Assembly: GCF_000350225.1 (NCBI RefSeq)
Contig: NW_005179053.1
Coordinates: 138,232-202,231, forward strand
DNA length: 64,000 nucleotides
DNA from: Chondrus crispus
Taxonomy: Eukaryota; Rhodophyta; Florideophyceae; Gigartinales; Gigartinaceae
Direction: 5' to 3'
Of the stretch, positions 21,603 to 29,784 are shown in pieces. Under the pieces are notes generated by a model. The model was not told the DNA's origin. It did not search any database and saw nothing but the letters and a program-made list of their open reading frames with translations. Each line of letters begins with the position of its first letter. The first letter of the stretch is position 1. Both the position numbers and the translations under genes were made by a program.

Positions 21603-24164
21603 ATGAGCGCCGAGTACCCGACCTCGATCCGATCCGAGCCGGCGGATGTGCGAGAGGCCGCGCTACGCGTCCAAGTGGGCGACGGCGACGCAGGTCCTCG
21701 GGACCGCGAACCGTCGCCCGACCTCTCCGAAGGACGCGCTCGCGCGATGTACGATCGCATTGCCGAGTACATCGAGGATGTCCGGACATCTCCCCGTATC
21801 GACGTCTCCGACAGCGTCTACGCCCGCTGTATGGAAGAGTTGCGCTCCCTCCGCGAAGGAAGGTTCGAGCGCGTAACTCAGTCCTTGGAGAACCTGCGCG
21901 CACTCGTCGACCAGCTACACGCCCGTGTGGCGCTGGTCGAGGACGCGCGCATTGATTCCCCCGCCGTAGAGGTTGCGGGTCGACCCGCGAGTGCAAACTT
22001 CGGGGTTCGACGAGACCCGCAACCCTTCCCATCTGCCGAACAGATGAGAGCGTTCGCGCATATGGCGGCGGAACTTAACTCAACGCGCCGCCGTGCCCGT
22101 GAGATGGAACAGACCTCGGCCGAGAGGCCGCCCGGAGCCTCCTCGAGTAGGCCCGGTGCCACTGTTCCGCCGGTCGCGTCCGGATCGCAAGAGTGGCCCA
22201 CGGCTGGTGCCGTCACCAGCCGGAGGGCGGAGGACATCAAGCCGACGGCGGACACGAACTTCGCGTCCGAGACTCAAGCCCTGCCGCATGTCCCCGGAAG
22301 CATGCGGCAGTCACGACGGGTACCGACCGAACTCGACCAGGGCCGTGGAGGAGTCGCCCGCGGATCAGGGGAACCGATTCTCCCCTTCGATCCTCGCTGG
22401 GGCGGCTACCAGCCGGCGGATCTTACCGCGCATCCCGGCCCCGTCGACGTCCGAACATTGCCCGTCACTCCGTTCGGAACGTTGGGTCCCGCCGAACCCG
22501 GGGTCGAGCCCGTCCACACCATGATACAAGAGTTCAGCACCGTCGCGGACTACCGGATGTATCGGTTGGACAACACCTCGAGGCTCGTTACCTCGGGTGA
22601 CGCGGGACGGATCGCCAAGTACGTCCAACGCTGCCGTGGGCTCCGCCCCACGATGAAGAGCTTCGACGGCACTGATGCGATTCAGTTGCTCCCGTTCCTG
22701 AAGGATATCCGGATAACCTTCAATGCCCAGCACCTGACCGAAGATGTGGCAGTCCGTGTCTTCGCTCACTTCCTCGAGCGAGACGCGGAGCGGTTGTATA
22801 CGAGTTACACCATGCGCGGCCTCCGCGCCGGCCAGCTCCACGACGATACGAGCTGGCCTGGTCTCGTCAACCAATTTATCAAACGCTACCTAACCGACGA
22901 CGTGTTAGGGGAAGCGTTTGATGCTGTCGCGTCGGCGCGACAGCTTCCTCACGAAACCGAGAACACGTTCGCGGACCGGCTGGAATCCGCCGCGTTCCGA
23001 TGCACGGCCGTGTTCTCAGAACAAGCCCTCGCGCACTACTTCGTGCGCGGGTTGTCCACTGCGACCCGGGCCGCAGTGGCAGAGACGATGCAAAGGTTGC
23101 CCGGACAACAGAAGACCGAACTCTCAACGATTCGCCGTATCGCAACGGCTGAGGGAACAACCTACCGCGCCCGCCGCGGATTGCCGCTGCCGGATCCGAA
23201 GCCGGCAGCGAAGGGAGTCCGAACTCCGAGGTCGCACGGAACAAGTTCGCCGGCGACCGCCCTCCACATTGGAGAAGAAGAGTGGCAGGCCGACCCTGTT
23301 CTCATTACGCAAGGCTTCGACCGCGCAGGAGGCCGACCTCCAACGACAGCTTCCACGGGATCGACCGGAAGCTACGCGACCGCGTTCGCGCGCACGCCAG
23401 AAGCCACGGGTGGTCCGAACCACAACAGGGCAGAGCTGGATATCTCCCGTCGAGAAGGGGATCGCGTGCCGCCTTACGTGCCTCGACTCACCGACGAAGA
23501 GGCACGCCACGCGGCGACGTTCGCGTCGACCGATGGCAGCGCGTACGTTTGTTGGCTGTGCCGGACGTATGGCCAGGCCATGTACGCGTGCCCGTTCCTG
23601 TCGCCTGAACAACGTCAGTTCACGGCATACAGGAACTACCGCTATCAGATGGAGACGCGCCCCGGGATGCGCAATCTCATTCAGCAGTCTACGCGGGAAG
23701 ACCGAGGCCCGCGGCGAGGAGACCCGAACCGATCGGGTGGGGTCGTCCGTTTCGCCCCTCGCGAAGGCGGGTATCGACACCCGGGAACCGATCAAAGGGA
23801 TCGTCGTGATCCTCGTCGGATGGATACGCGGTATCCCCGTCGAGATGAAAGAGGCGACCGGGGCCGTACCCAGTTGCCCCAAGGGGTACAGAACGCCATC
23901 ATGTACCTCCAAGATTGGGTTGGGGATCTGAACCCCCAACCCACGGAAGGAGGCGTAGGAGAACCGGTTCTCGCCGCCCCTCGAATATTGCAACGGCCGG
24001 ACGTTGCAATTCAAGGTGGCGAAGCATCCAATTACTTCGTAGAGGATGCCCAGCCAGGGTGGAGGAACGACGCGCACCACCACGGCCAGGGACCCGTTGA
24101 CGCGCTAGCTAACGATAGCAGGGCGGGTAGCTCCGACGGCTCGGGTAGTTCGAAAACCCCGTAA
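21603..24164 (+). CDS. gag: Element B Gag (853 aa), zinc knuckle lacks its His
   Basis: Forms the retrotransposon particle and binds its RNA. The start at ATG 21603 (MSAEYPTSIRSEPAD) aligns with the start of E; upstream start-like codons are not conserved. The N-terminal third is Glu/Arg/Ala-rich with a likely coiled coil (about 55-110). A Pro/Arg/Thr-rich stretch contains FDPRWGGYQPADL (about 262-275), followed by a capsid-like region (about 300-530, with TSYTMRGLRAGQLHDD). The nucleocapsid-like C-terminus has CWLCRTYGQAMYAC at about 650-663. In A and E the Q is H, giving C-x2-C-x4-H-x4-C, so B has lost one zinc ligand. It ends in SSGSSDGSGSSKTP and TAA. The RNA carries two conserved hairpins (22201-22310), and the pol frame is reached by -1 shift at the end. 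Confidence 0.93.
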   Translation: MSAEYPTSIRSEPADVREAALRVQVGDGDAGPRDREPSPDLSEGRARAMYDRIAEYIEDVRTSPRIDVSDSVYARCMEELRSLREGRFERVTQSLENLRALVDQLHARVALVEDARIDSPAVEVAGRPASANFGVRRDPQPFPSAEQMRAFAHMAAELNSTRRRAREMEQTSAERPPGASSSRPGATVPPVASGSQEWPTAGAVTSRRAEDIKPTADTNFASETQALPHVPGSMRQSRRVPTELDQGRGGVARGSGEPILPFDPRWGGYQPADLTAHPGPVDVRTLPVTPFGTLGPAEPGVEPVHTMIQEFSTVADYRMYRLDNTSRLVTSGDAGRIAKYVQRCRGLRPTMKSFDGTDAIQLLPFLKDIRITFNAQHLTEDVAVRVFAHFLERDAERLYTSYTMRGLRAGQLHDDTSWPGLVNQFIKRYLTDDVLGEAFDAVASARQLPHETENTFADRLESAAFRCTAVFSEQALAHYFVRGLSTATRAAVAETMQRLPGQQKTELSTIRRIATAEGTTYRARRGLPLPDPKPAAKGVRTPRSHGTSSPATALHIGEEEWQADPVLITQGFDRAGGRPPTTASTGSTGSYATAFARTPEATGGPNHNRAELDISRREGDRVPPYVPRLTDEEARHAATFASTDGSAYVCWLCRTYGQAMYACPFLSPEQRQFTAYRNYRYQMETRPGMRNLIQQSTREDRGPRRGDPNRSGGVVRFAPREGGYRHPGTDQRDRRDPRRMDTRYPRRDERGDRGRTQLPQGVQNAIMYLQDWVGDLNPQPTEGGVGEPVLAAPRILQRPDVAIQGGEASNYFVEDAQPGWRNDAHHHGQGPVDALANDSRAGSSDGSGSSKTP
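22201..22310 (+). other. Conserved RNA hairpins inside gag (element B)
   Basis: First hairpin 22201-22222: arms CGGCTGGTG and CACCAGCCG with loop CCGT. Second hairpin 22281-22310: arms CTGCCGCATG and CATGCGGCAG. A weaker one (22250-22268) lies between. In E the second has arms TTGCCGCCTA and TAGGCGGCAA, i.e. three base pairs changed on both sides. In the first, one pair is G-C in B, G-U in A and A-U in E. This supports an RNA structure under selection, perhaps for packaging. Confidence 0.65.
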
Positions 24165-24198
24165 AGACGGTTACGTTCGCGCGGTCGCGTGAGCCGTC
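24149..24198 (+). promoter_or_regulatory. Putative -1 ribosomal frameshift region of element B
   Basis: The pol frame opens directly after a TAG at 24146 and overlaps the last codons of gag, which stops at 24162-24164. The overlap contains GAAAACCCC. A stem-loop follows at 24166-24198 (arms GACGGTTACG and CGTGAGCCGTC with one bulged base). The -1 frame peptide behind the gag stop (VKTVTFARSREPS) is conserved in A (VKAVTFTRSREPS) and E (VKTVTYTRSREPS), which indicates that it is translated. The slippery run is weaker here than in A. Confidence 0.6.
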
Positions 24199-27100
24199 TT
24201 GTCACACCAACCCAGACCCGTTACGATTCAACCCCGGCGGAGGAGGGGAATGTTTGCCGATAATATTCCCCTCGACTCCGCACGAGCGCACCGAGACTTC
24301 CGTAAGTCAGGTGCGGGAGGACAAAGGCGCCGAGGCCACCGTGAGCCCGGCACGCCTAGAGGAAGAAGGCACCGTGGCCACCGTGAGCCACATGCCAAAT
24401 AAGGAGCGCATCGAACGCGCAGGCGGCCCGACCCACGTGTGTCCGGGGCCGCCAGAAGAAATCAAGTCGCGTACGGACGCCACTTGCCGCGAGGACGTCA
24501 CCGACCGACGGACGCCCCGCGACCGAGGCAGAAGACCACGGAAGAGAAGCCGGAACCGACGCCGGCGGCCCAAGCGGAACGACCTGGCCGAGCCGTCGTC
24601 ACCGAAGGTAGTCGACGGTTTCATCTGCTTGATGACATCGAAGATATACAACGTCCTCGGCTCGATCGCAACCGAGGGGAACGCGTTCAAGCCTCATACC
24701 ATTGCAGTCGATACCTGCTCGGGGTATAACTTGGTGAGGAAGGCCAACCTTCCTCCCGATTGGACGCGCTACGTCGTACGCGACGCACGCCTGCCACGGT
24801 TGGCAGGCGCGAACAGTAACCCGCTCAAGCTGACTGCGGTCGTGCAGCTGGCCGTCCGACTGCGGAACACGACGTTCCGCATTCCGTTCGTGGTCGCCGA
24901 CCAGCTCGCGGTGCCCGTCCTCCTGGGCACGGCGTTTATCGATGCGCACGTTCGAAGTATCGACATCGATGCGCAGAGGCTCGAGCTCCGACAAGGTGGC
25001 TCCGTCGCCATTGTCGATGGGAAGGGGGAGCCGTCTCCCCCAACCCGGCGCCACGGTCGCCAGTCAAGTCGGGCCGACGTACGCGAAGAAGCCTCACAGC
25101 CAATCCGTGTCGCCCGATGGGTCACGATCCCCGCGATGTCGCAAACACGGATACGCGTCACTACCGCGGGGAGCGGCCTCGTTTTCTTGGAACCCAAGCC
25201 GTCACTCCAACGTCGACACGGAGTGAGGCTCACGAACGGTGTAGCTGAGGTCTTACCGAACCAGACCTTCGACGTGATCGTGGCGAATTTCTCGCACCAA
25301 GCGAGGCGGCTCCCGAAGCGCACCGTCGTCGGTTACGCGAAGCGCAATCCGCTGGCGATCCTGACGCCCGAGCGCCGAGTCGGGGCGGAGATCGCACACG
25401 CGCTGCATCTCACCGACTTGGACGTGCAAGCCGGGAGAGGGGGAGCTGGCCGACCAAGCTCCCCGGAAAATAAGACCGCCGAGGGAAGTCACGTCGGCCC
25501 CGGCGATCAGCCGGCGGGGTGCCCATCATCGACGGAAGGCACCGCGCGAGTCACAAATAAGGATCCCGAAAATTCGCCGGAAAATTGGGAAAAAGAAATG
25601 GACTTGTCATACATCGACGATGACAAGCTCCGCGCACAGGTACTCGACATGCTCCGTAAGTATTCGAGCCTGTGGAGCGGTGCGCTCGGTACGATACGAG
25701 CAACGGAGCACTGCATACCACTCGAGGCGGGGACGAAACCGATTCGTTCTATGCCCTACCGAAAGGGGCCCGCCATGCGTGAGATGGTCGCTAAAGAGGT
25801 CAACAAGATGTTGAACGCCGGAGTTATCGAACCCGCGAGCACCGAGTGGGCTTCGCCGGTGGTGCTCGTCCCGAAGAAAGACGGCTCTCTTCGGTTTTGC
25901 GTTGACTACCGACGTCTCAACGCAAAGACGGCAGCGGATTCGTATCTGCTGCCCCGGATGGACGACTGCATCGATTCGTTAGGGGATGCCACCGTCTTCA
26001 CTACGCTCGACTGCAATTCAGGCTACTGGCAAATCCCGGTCGCGCCGGAGGACCGGGATAAGACCACATTCACCACGCATATGGGTACGTTCCGCCATTT
26101 GCGTATGCCGTTCGGACTGAAAGGGGCGCCGGCCACCTTCCAACGTGCATTGGACATCATCTTGTCCGGCGTAAGATGGCAGATATGTCTCGTATACCTC
26201 GACGACGTCATAGTATTTTCCCGAACGCACGAGGAGCACGCCGAACACCTCGACATTGTCTTGAGCTTGTTGAGGACCGCCGGTATATCCCTCAAGCTCA
26301 AGAAGTGCAGCTTCTTCCGTCCGAAGGTGCATTACCTGGGGCATGTGATATCCCCAGGTAAGCTCAGCGTGGCCGAAACGGCGGCCGACGCCTTCAAGAC
26401 GTTCACGTTCCCGAGGACGCTTACGCAGGTGCGCTCGTTCCTCGGGGCGTGCAACGTCTACCGCCGTTTCGTCAAGGGGTTTGCCAAGATAGCTCGACCG
26501 CTAACCGATATGACTCGCAAGGACGCCGGCCCCGACTTCGATAATCCGACGGAGGCCCAGCTTCAAGCGTTCGAGAACCTCAAGGCAAGGATGATCGCTC
26601 CGCCGATACTTGCGCTTCCGCGGTACGGTCGGCCGTACATGATCGATACTGATGCAAGTGCGTATCAACTCGGGTGTACGCTGCTGCAAGAACACGACGA
26701 AGCCAACGACTGGCGTCCCGTCGGATATTGGTCGTATTCGTTAAACGACAGCGAACGCAACTACAGCGCTACGGAACGCGAGTGCTTCGCTGTAGTGCGG
26801 GCCGCCCGCACACTACGCCCGTACGTCGAGGGCACGAAGTTCACCGTCCGAACGGATCACGACGCGCTGAGGTGGCTCATGTTCCTGACCGAGAGCTCCG
26901 GAAGACTCACCCGGTGGCGGCTACGTCTGGCTGAATACGATTTCACCATTCAGTACCGCCCCGGGCGCGTGCACCAGGTCCCCGACGCCCTGTCACGCCT
27001 CGTATCACCGAGGGTCGCCGACGACCCTCGCCCGGCTGTCGAGGTGGACGACGACATCCCCACCTACGACACGTGCACGACCGTTCGTGATGTCTCGGAT

Positions 27101-28867
27101 GAGCTCGCGGACCACGTATGCACCGCGAGCTGCGAGCACGACGCCGACCACGTCTTCGTGACCACAAGGAACCGAACGAAATCCCGAAGGAAATTGCGCG
27201 CCCGAGCGCGCGACGAGCCGAGGGGCGACGACGAAGCCCCTGCTCTAGAAGAACCCGACGCCTTCTGGGCAGAGAACGAGGAATTTGACGCCGTGGACCT
27301 CGATCGCGCCCAAGACTTCGAAGCCGATACGTCCGGTTCCCAAGTCGCCCCTCCGCAGGACGACCTGCCGGCCCCTCTTACGATAGAGGAGATAGCCGAA
27401 GAACAACGCGTGGATGACTTCTGCCAAACGGTATTGGCACGACAGTCAGAGTCCCGGGACTCCGCGTTCTTCGAGGACCACCAAGGGGTGCTCAAACGGA
27501 GACACCCCTTCGACCCTGATATCGTACAGGTGGTGGTCCCTCGGACCCTACGCGCCCGGTTGCTGCGGCTCTGCCATAACCCGGCCATCGCCGGGCATCC
27601 GGGGCAAAACCGCATGTACTACGCGCTCCGTCGCGAGTACTACTGGCCACACTTGGCCGCGGACGTCGCGTCGACCGTACGAGGTTGTCGAACCTGTGCG
27701 ATGAACCGCGTCAAGCTTCGGAAACACCTAAACCGATTAAGGTTGTTTCCGGCGACGCGACCGTTGGAGAGCCTCGCGATCGATATACTGGGGCCGCTCC
27801 CAAAGACCAATGCAGGGAAACGATTCCTCCTGGTAATCACAGACCGCTTTACGAAGTTAACGCAGGTCGTCGCATTGCGGACGGTAACCGCCTACACCGT
27901 CGCAGTGGCGTTTTGCGAAGCGTGGGTCTTTAAGTACGGCGTCCCACGCTCGCTACTGTCGGATAACGGACCGCAGTTCAACGCAAAGTTCTTCCAAAGC
28001 ACATGCCGAGTGCTTGGAATTACGAACCTTTATACGTCAGCGTACCACCCTCAGACGAACGGCCAGGTGGAACGCTATAACCGAACGATTGCGTCGATGC
28101 TCCGCAATTACGTGAACGAGCATCAAGACGACTGGGACGTGTACGTGGGACCGTTAACGTACGCATATAACTCCCACGTACACCGAACCACACGAACGAC
28201 CCCGTTTGAGCTCGTGCTCAGTCGGCCCCCGCCGGAGTTTTCTCTTCAACGAACCGGCGGGGACGCGCCCCCTGCCGATAGGGGAACGGATCGTGCGGAG
28301 TTCCTGAAGACCCTGGACGCGACCATCCAGAAGGCCTACGGGAGCTTGCGACGCACGCAAGCCCGTTACAAACGCGACTTCGATAAGCGCGTTCGAACGA
28401 TCAACACACGTCTCGAGCCGGGTAACTTCGTCTACCTGAACCCCACTGACGGGAGCAAGACGTCGAACAAGCTCGTCTCGCCCGCCGTGGGGCCGTACCG
28501 CGTCCTCGCCAACGATCGTCGTACCATCACAATCGATCGTGATGGCGTCACCGAGCGGGTGTCCGCAGACCGCTGCGTGTACGCGCCCCCGCCGATGGAC
28601 GTGCCACGGGTGAGCATGACGACCCCGCGTGACCTTGCGGACAAGGTCAGGGAGGGAACACAGTACGCCGTGGAGAAGCTACTCAAGCATCGAGAGATGG
28701 AAGACGGAACAACGGAGTTCCTCATCAAGTGGGCGGACTACGACCAAGCCACTTGGACGGCACGCACCCACATCCCCGAAGAATTGGTGTCTCGATATGC
28801 GCTGCGTCTTCGAAGACGCACGGGGAGGGACCTCAACTCCGAAGTGAACGCGGACGTTCACTCTTAA
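24149..28867 (+). CDS. pol: Element B Pol polyprotein with chromodomain
   Basis: Protease, reverse transcriptase, RNase H, integrase and a targeting chromodomain in one frame. No AUG starts it; the frame is open from 24149, and entry is probably by frameshift (numbering below counts from TTG 24254, giving 1537 aa). Protease has DTCSG, with D at 153; the usual glycine after D-T is cysteine. RT follows, with catalytic D650 and D651 in YLDD. RNase H starts near 795 (DTDASAYQLG). Integrase has an HHCC zinc region (about 1105-1150) and D1177, D1237, E1273, the classical D..D(35)E spacing. The chromodomain is at about 1460-1510 (EFLIKWADYD). The frame ends VNADVHS-TAA at 28867, within the first hairpin-polypurine module. 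One oddity is VVRAARTLRP in RNase H, where A and E have VVWAVRTLRP. Confidence 0.94.
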   Translation, partial: FENPVKTVTFARSREPSCHTNPDPLRFNPGGGGECLPIIFPSTPHERTETSVSQVREDKGAEATVSPARLEEEGTVATVSHMPNKERIERAGGPTHVCPGPPEEIKSRTDATCREDVTDRRTPRDRGRRPRKRSRNRRRRPKRNDLAEPSSPKVVDGFICLMTSKIYNVLGSIATEGNAFKPHTIAVDTCSGYNLVRKANLPPDWTRYVVRDARLPRLAGANSNPLKLTAVVQLAVRLRNTTFRIPFVVADQLAVPVLLGTAFIDAHVRSIDIDAQRLELRQGGSVAIVDGKGEPSPPTRRHGRQSSRADVREEASQPIRVARWVTIPAMSQTRIRVTTAGSGLVFLEPKPSLQRRHGVRLTNGVAEVLPNQTFDVIVANFSHQARRLPKRTVVGYAKRNPLAILTPERRVGAEIAHALHLTDLDVQAGRGGAGRPSSPENKTAEGSHVGPGDQPAGCPSSTEGTARVTNKDPENSPENWEKEMDLSYIDDDKLRAQVLDMLRKYSSLWSGALGTIRATEHCIPLEAGTKPIRSMPYRKGPAMREMVAKEVNKMLNAGVIEPASTEWASPVVLVPKKDGSLRFCVDYRRLNAKTAADSYLLPRMDDCIDSLGDATVFTTLDCNSGYWQIPVAPEDRDKTTFTTHMGTFRHLRMPFGLKGAPATFQRALDIILSGVRWQICLVYLDDVIVFSRTHEEHAEHLDIVLSLLRTAGISLKLKKCSFFRPKVHYLGHVISPGKLSVAETAADAFKTFTFPRTLTQVRSFLGACNVYRRFVKGFAKIARPLTDMTRKDAGPDFDNPTEAQLQAFENLKARMIAPPILALPRYGRPYMIDTDASAYQLGCTLLQEHDEANDWRPVGYWSYSLNDSERNYSATERECFAVVRAARTLRPYVEGTKFTVRTDHDALRWLMFLTESSGRLTRWRLRLAEYDFTIQYRPGRVHQVPDALSRLVSPRVADDPRPAVEVDDDIPTYDTCTTVRDVSDELADHVCTASCEHDADHVFVTTRNRTKSRRKLRARARDEPRGDDEAPALEEPDAFWAENEEFDAVDLDRAQDFEADTSGSQVAPPQDDLPAPLTIEEIAEEQRVDDFCQTVLARQSESRDSAFFEDHQGVLKRRHPFDPDIVQVVVPRTLRARLLRLCHNPAIAGHPGQNRMYYALRREYYWPHLAADVASTVRGCRTCAMNRVKLRKHLNRLRLFPATRPLESLAIDILGPLPKTNAGKRFLLVITDRFTKLTQVVALRTVTAYTVAVAFCEAWVFKYGVPRSLLSDNGPQFNAKFFQSTCRVLGITNLYTSAYHPQTNGQVERYNRTIASMLRNYVNEHQDDWDVYVGPLTYAYNSHVHRTTRTTPFELVLSRPPPEFSLQRTGGDAPPADRGTDRAEFLKTLDATIQKAYGSLRRTQARYKRDFDKRVRTINTRLEPGNFVYLNPTDGSKTSNKLVSPAVGPYRVLANDRRTITIDRDGVTERVSADRCVYAPPPMDVPRVSMTTPRDLADKVREGTQYAVEKLLKHREMEDGTTEFLIKWADYDQATWTARTHIPEELVSRYALRLRRRTGRDLNSEVNADVHS
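24736..24881 (+). other. Hairpins in the protease-coding part of element B
   Basis: Three perfect stems in 150 bases: 24736-24755 (GAGGAAGG / CCTTCCTC, loop CCAA), 24788-24809 (CGCCTGCCA / TGGCAGGCG, loop CGGT) and 24861-24881 (TGCGGAAC / GTTCCGCA). In A the first keeps eight pairs with one G-U. In the third, a G-C pair of B is T-A in A. Confidence 0.6.
24911..24930 (+). other. Hairpin with synonymous compensatory change, element B pol
   Basis: Arms GTGCCC and GGGCAC. In E (49197-49222) the arms are GCCGTGCCG and CGGCACGGC on the plus strand. The closing pair is C-G in B and G-C in E, both at third codon positions that do not change the amino acids. Confidence 0.55.
25024..25041 (+). other. 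Hairpin GGGGGAG-CCGT-CTCCCCC in element B pol
   Basis: Perfect 7-bp stem, present identically in A; in E the loop is TCGA, so the whole is a palindrome. It lies in the codons for G-E-P-S-P-P. Confidence 0.55.
27009..27030 (+). other. Hairpin in the RNase H-integrase linker of element B
   Basis: Arms CGAGGGTCG and CGACCCTCG, loop CCGA. In E (47100-47121) the sense arms are CGAAGGTCG and TGACCTTCG: one G-C pair became A-T on both sides and the inner pair became G-U. Confidence 0.6.
28344..28362 (+). other. Hairpin with synonymous compensatory change after integrase, element B
   Basis: Arms GCTTGCG and CGCAAGC. In E (45766-45788) the sense arms are GAGCCTGCG and CGCAGGCTC. The T-A pair of B is C-G in E, with Leu and Gln codons unchanged in meaning. 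Confidence 0.55.
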
Positions 28868-28875
28868 GGAGGGGG
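28843..28875 (+). promoter_or_regulatory. Hairpin-polypurine module, copy 1 (element B, at the pol stop)
   Basis: Hairpin 28843-28862 (arms AGTGAACG and CGTTCACT, loop CGGA) overlaps the last pol codons; the stop TAA and a purine run AAGGAGGGGG follow (28865-28875). Nearly the same module recurs just before the 3' LTR (31206-31240). A second polypurine tract here could prime plus-strand DNA internally. Confidence 0.65.
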
Positions 28876-29229
28876 CCCCTCAACCGCTCCGTCGACCGGA
28901 AAAATTAAACCCCCCCATCGCGGTCGGAAAGGGCGGGGGTCTACGCAAGGACACAACGAGGGTGGCCGACCAACTTCGGGGAAGCATGGGATGTCCAGTC
29001 GACGCACGGACAACGCAAGTCCACGCGACACGAACCGCCATCACCGACGAGAGGCGGGTGGTGAGACAGGGCGTACTGTGTCACGAACAGTAGCCCTGAG
29101 ACGTCAAGTGAAAGGAGGGAGGATACGGCCTCCCAACTAGCACGACGACCTACGACCGGTGCGCTATACTCGCGCTGTTGCAGTCCCGTCGTGTGCAAAT
29201 ATAGTATAGCGCACCGACTGCGAACAGGG

Positions 29230-29525
29230 AAGAACATCAAGTCGAAGTGATGCACGCTTCCCGAACGCGTGACGCATAGGCCTCGGGCAGTCCTTACTGC
29301 CCGAGGGAGAACAACCCTCGCCGTAATCGATGAGGCGAGGAGCATAGGCAGCGCGCTGGAAAACTATAAAGCCGAAACGATGGACGTTTTCCGAACGCGC
29401 AAGGAACAAGCCTCGGGCAGTCCGTACTGCCCGAGAGGGGGGGACGACCCCTGACATAATTGGCCAGGAAAGGGCGCCGACCGAACGCGCGACTCCAAGG
29501 CCCCGGGCAGTCCGTACTGCCCGGG
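29230..29525 (+). repeat. Three tandem units, each ending in a GGGCAGT hairpin
   Basis: Hairpins at 29281-29306 (CCTCGGGCAGT / ACTGCCCGAGG, loop CCTT), 29412-29435 (loop CCGT) and 29502-29525 (CCCGGGCAGT / ACTGCCCGGG, loop CCGT). Each is preceded by a related stretch containing CCGAACGCG. In E a single degenerate copy lies at 45074-45094 on the opposite strand. Confidence 0.8.
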
Positions 29526-29677
29526 AGGGACGACCACTCAGGAAAGGGACCAGGCGAGCAGCAACCGCATGCGCTCGTTAAGTGCGCGCGCGCATAAGCA
29601 GTGACGCGTTCAATCAGATCCGAGAGCCGGTGACGTGGTGGGGCGGCATCGACATCGCGGGCATTGCTGTTGAAGAG

Positions 29678-29784
29678 ATTTTCGCGGGAAACATTTCTGG
29701 CAAATTTTTTGGCGTGATTCAATCAACGGATCTGATTTTTCGGGAAAAAAGGATTTTCGCGGGAAACATTTCTGCGAATTTTTT
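29678..29784 (+). repeat. Direct repeat with ATTTTCGCGGGAAACATT
   Basis: The core occurs at 29678 and 29753, followed by a similar ATTTTTTGG. A partial third, ATTTTTCGGGAAA, lies between. TTTCGCGGGAAA resembles an E2F-type site, but this is only a sequence resemblance. Confidence 0.6.

Noticed and set aside
29281-29525. Three spaced repeats considered as a CRISPR-like array
   Set aside because: Only three imperfect units with unequal, related spacers inside a retrotransposon; no cas-like genes.
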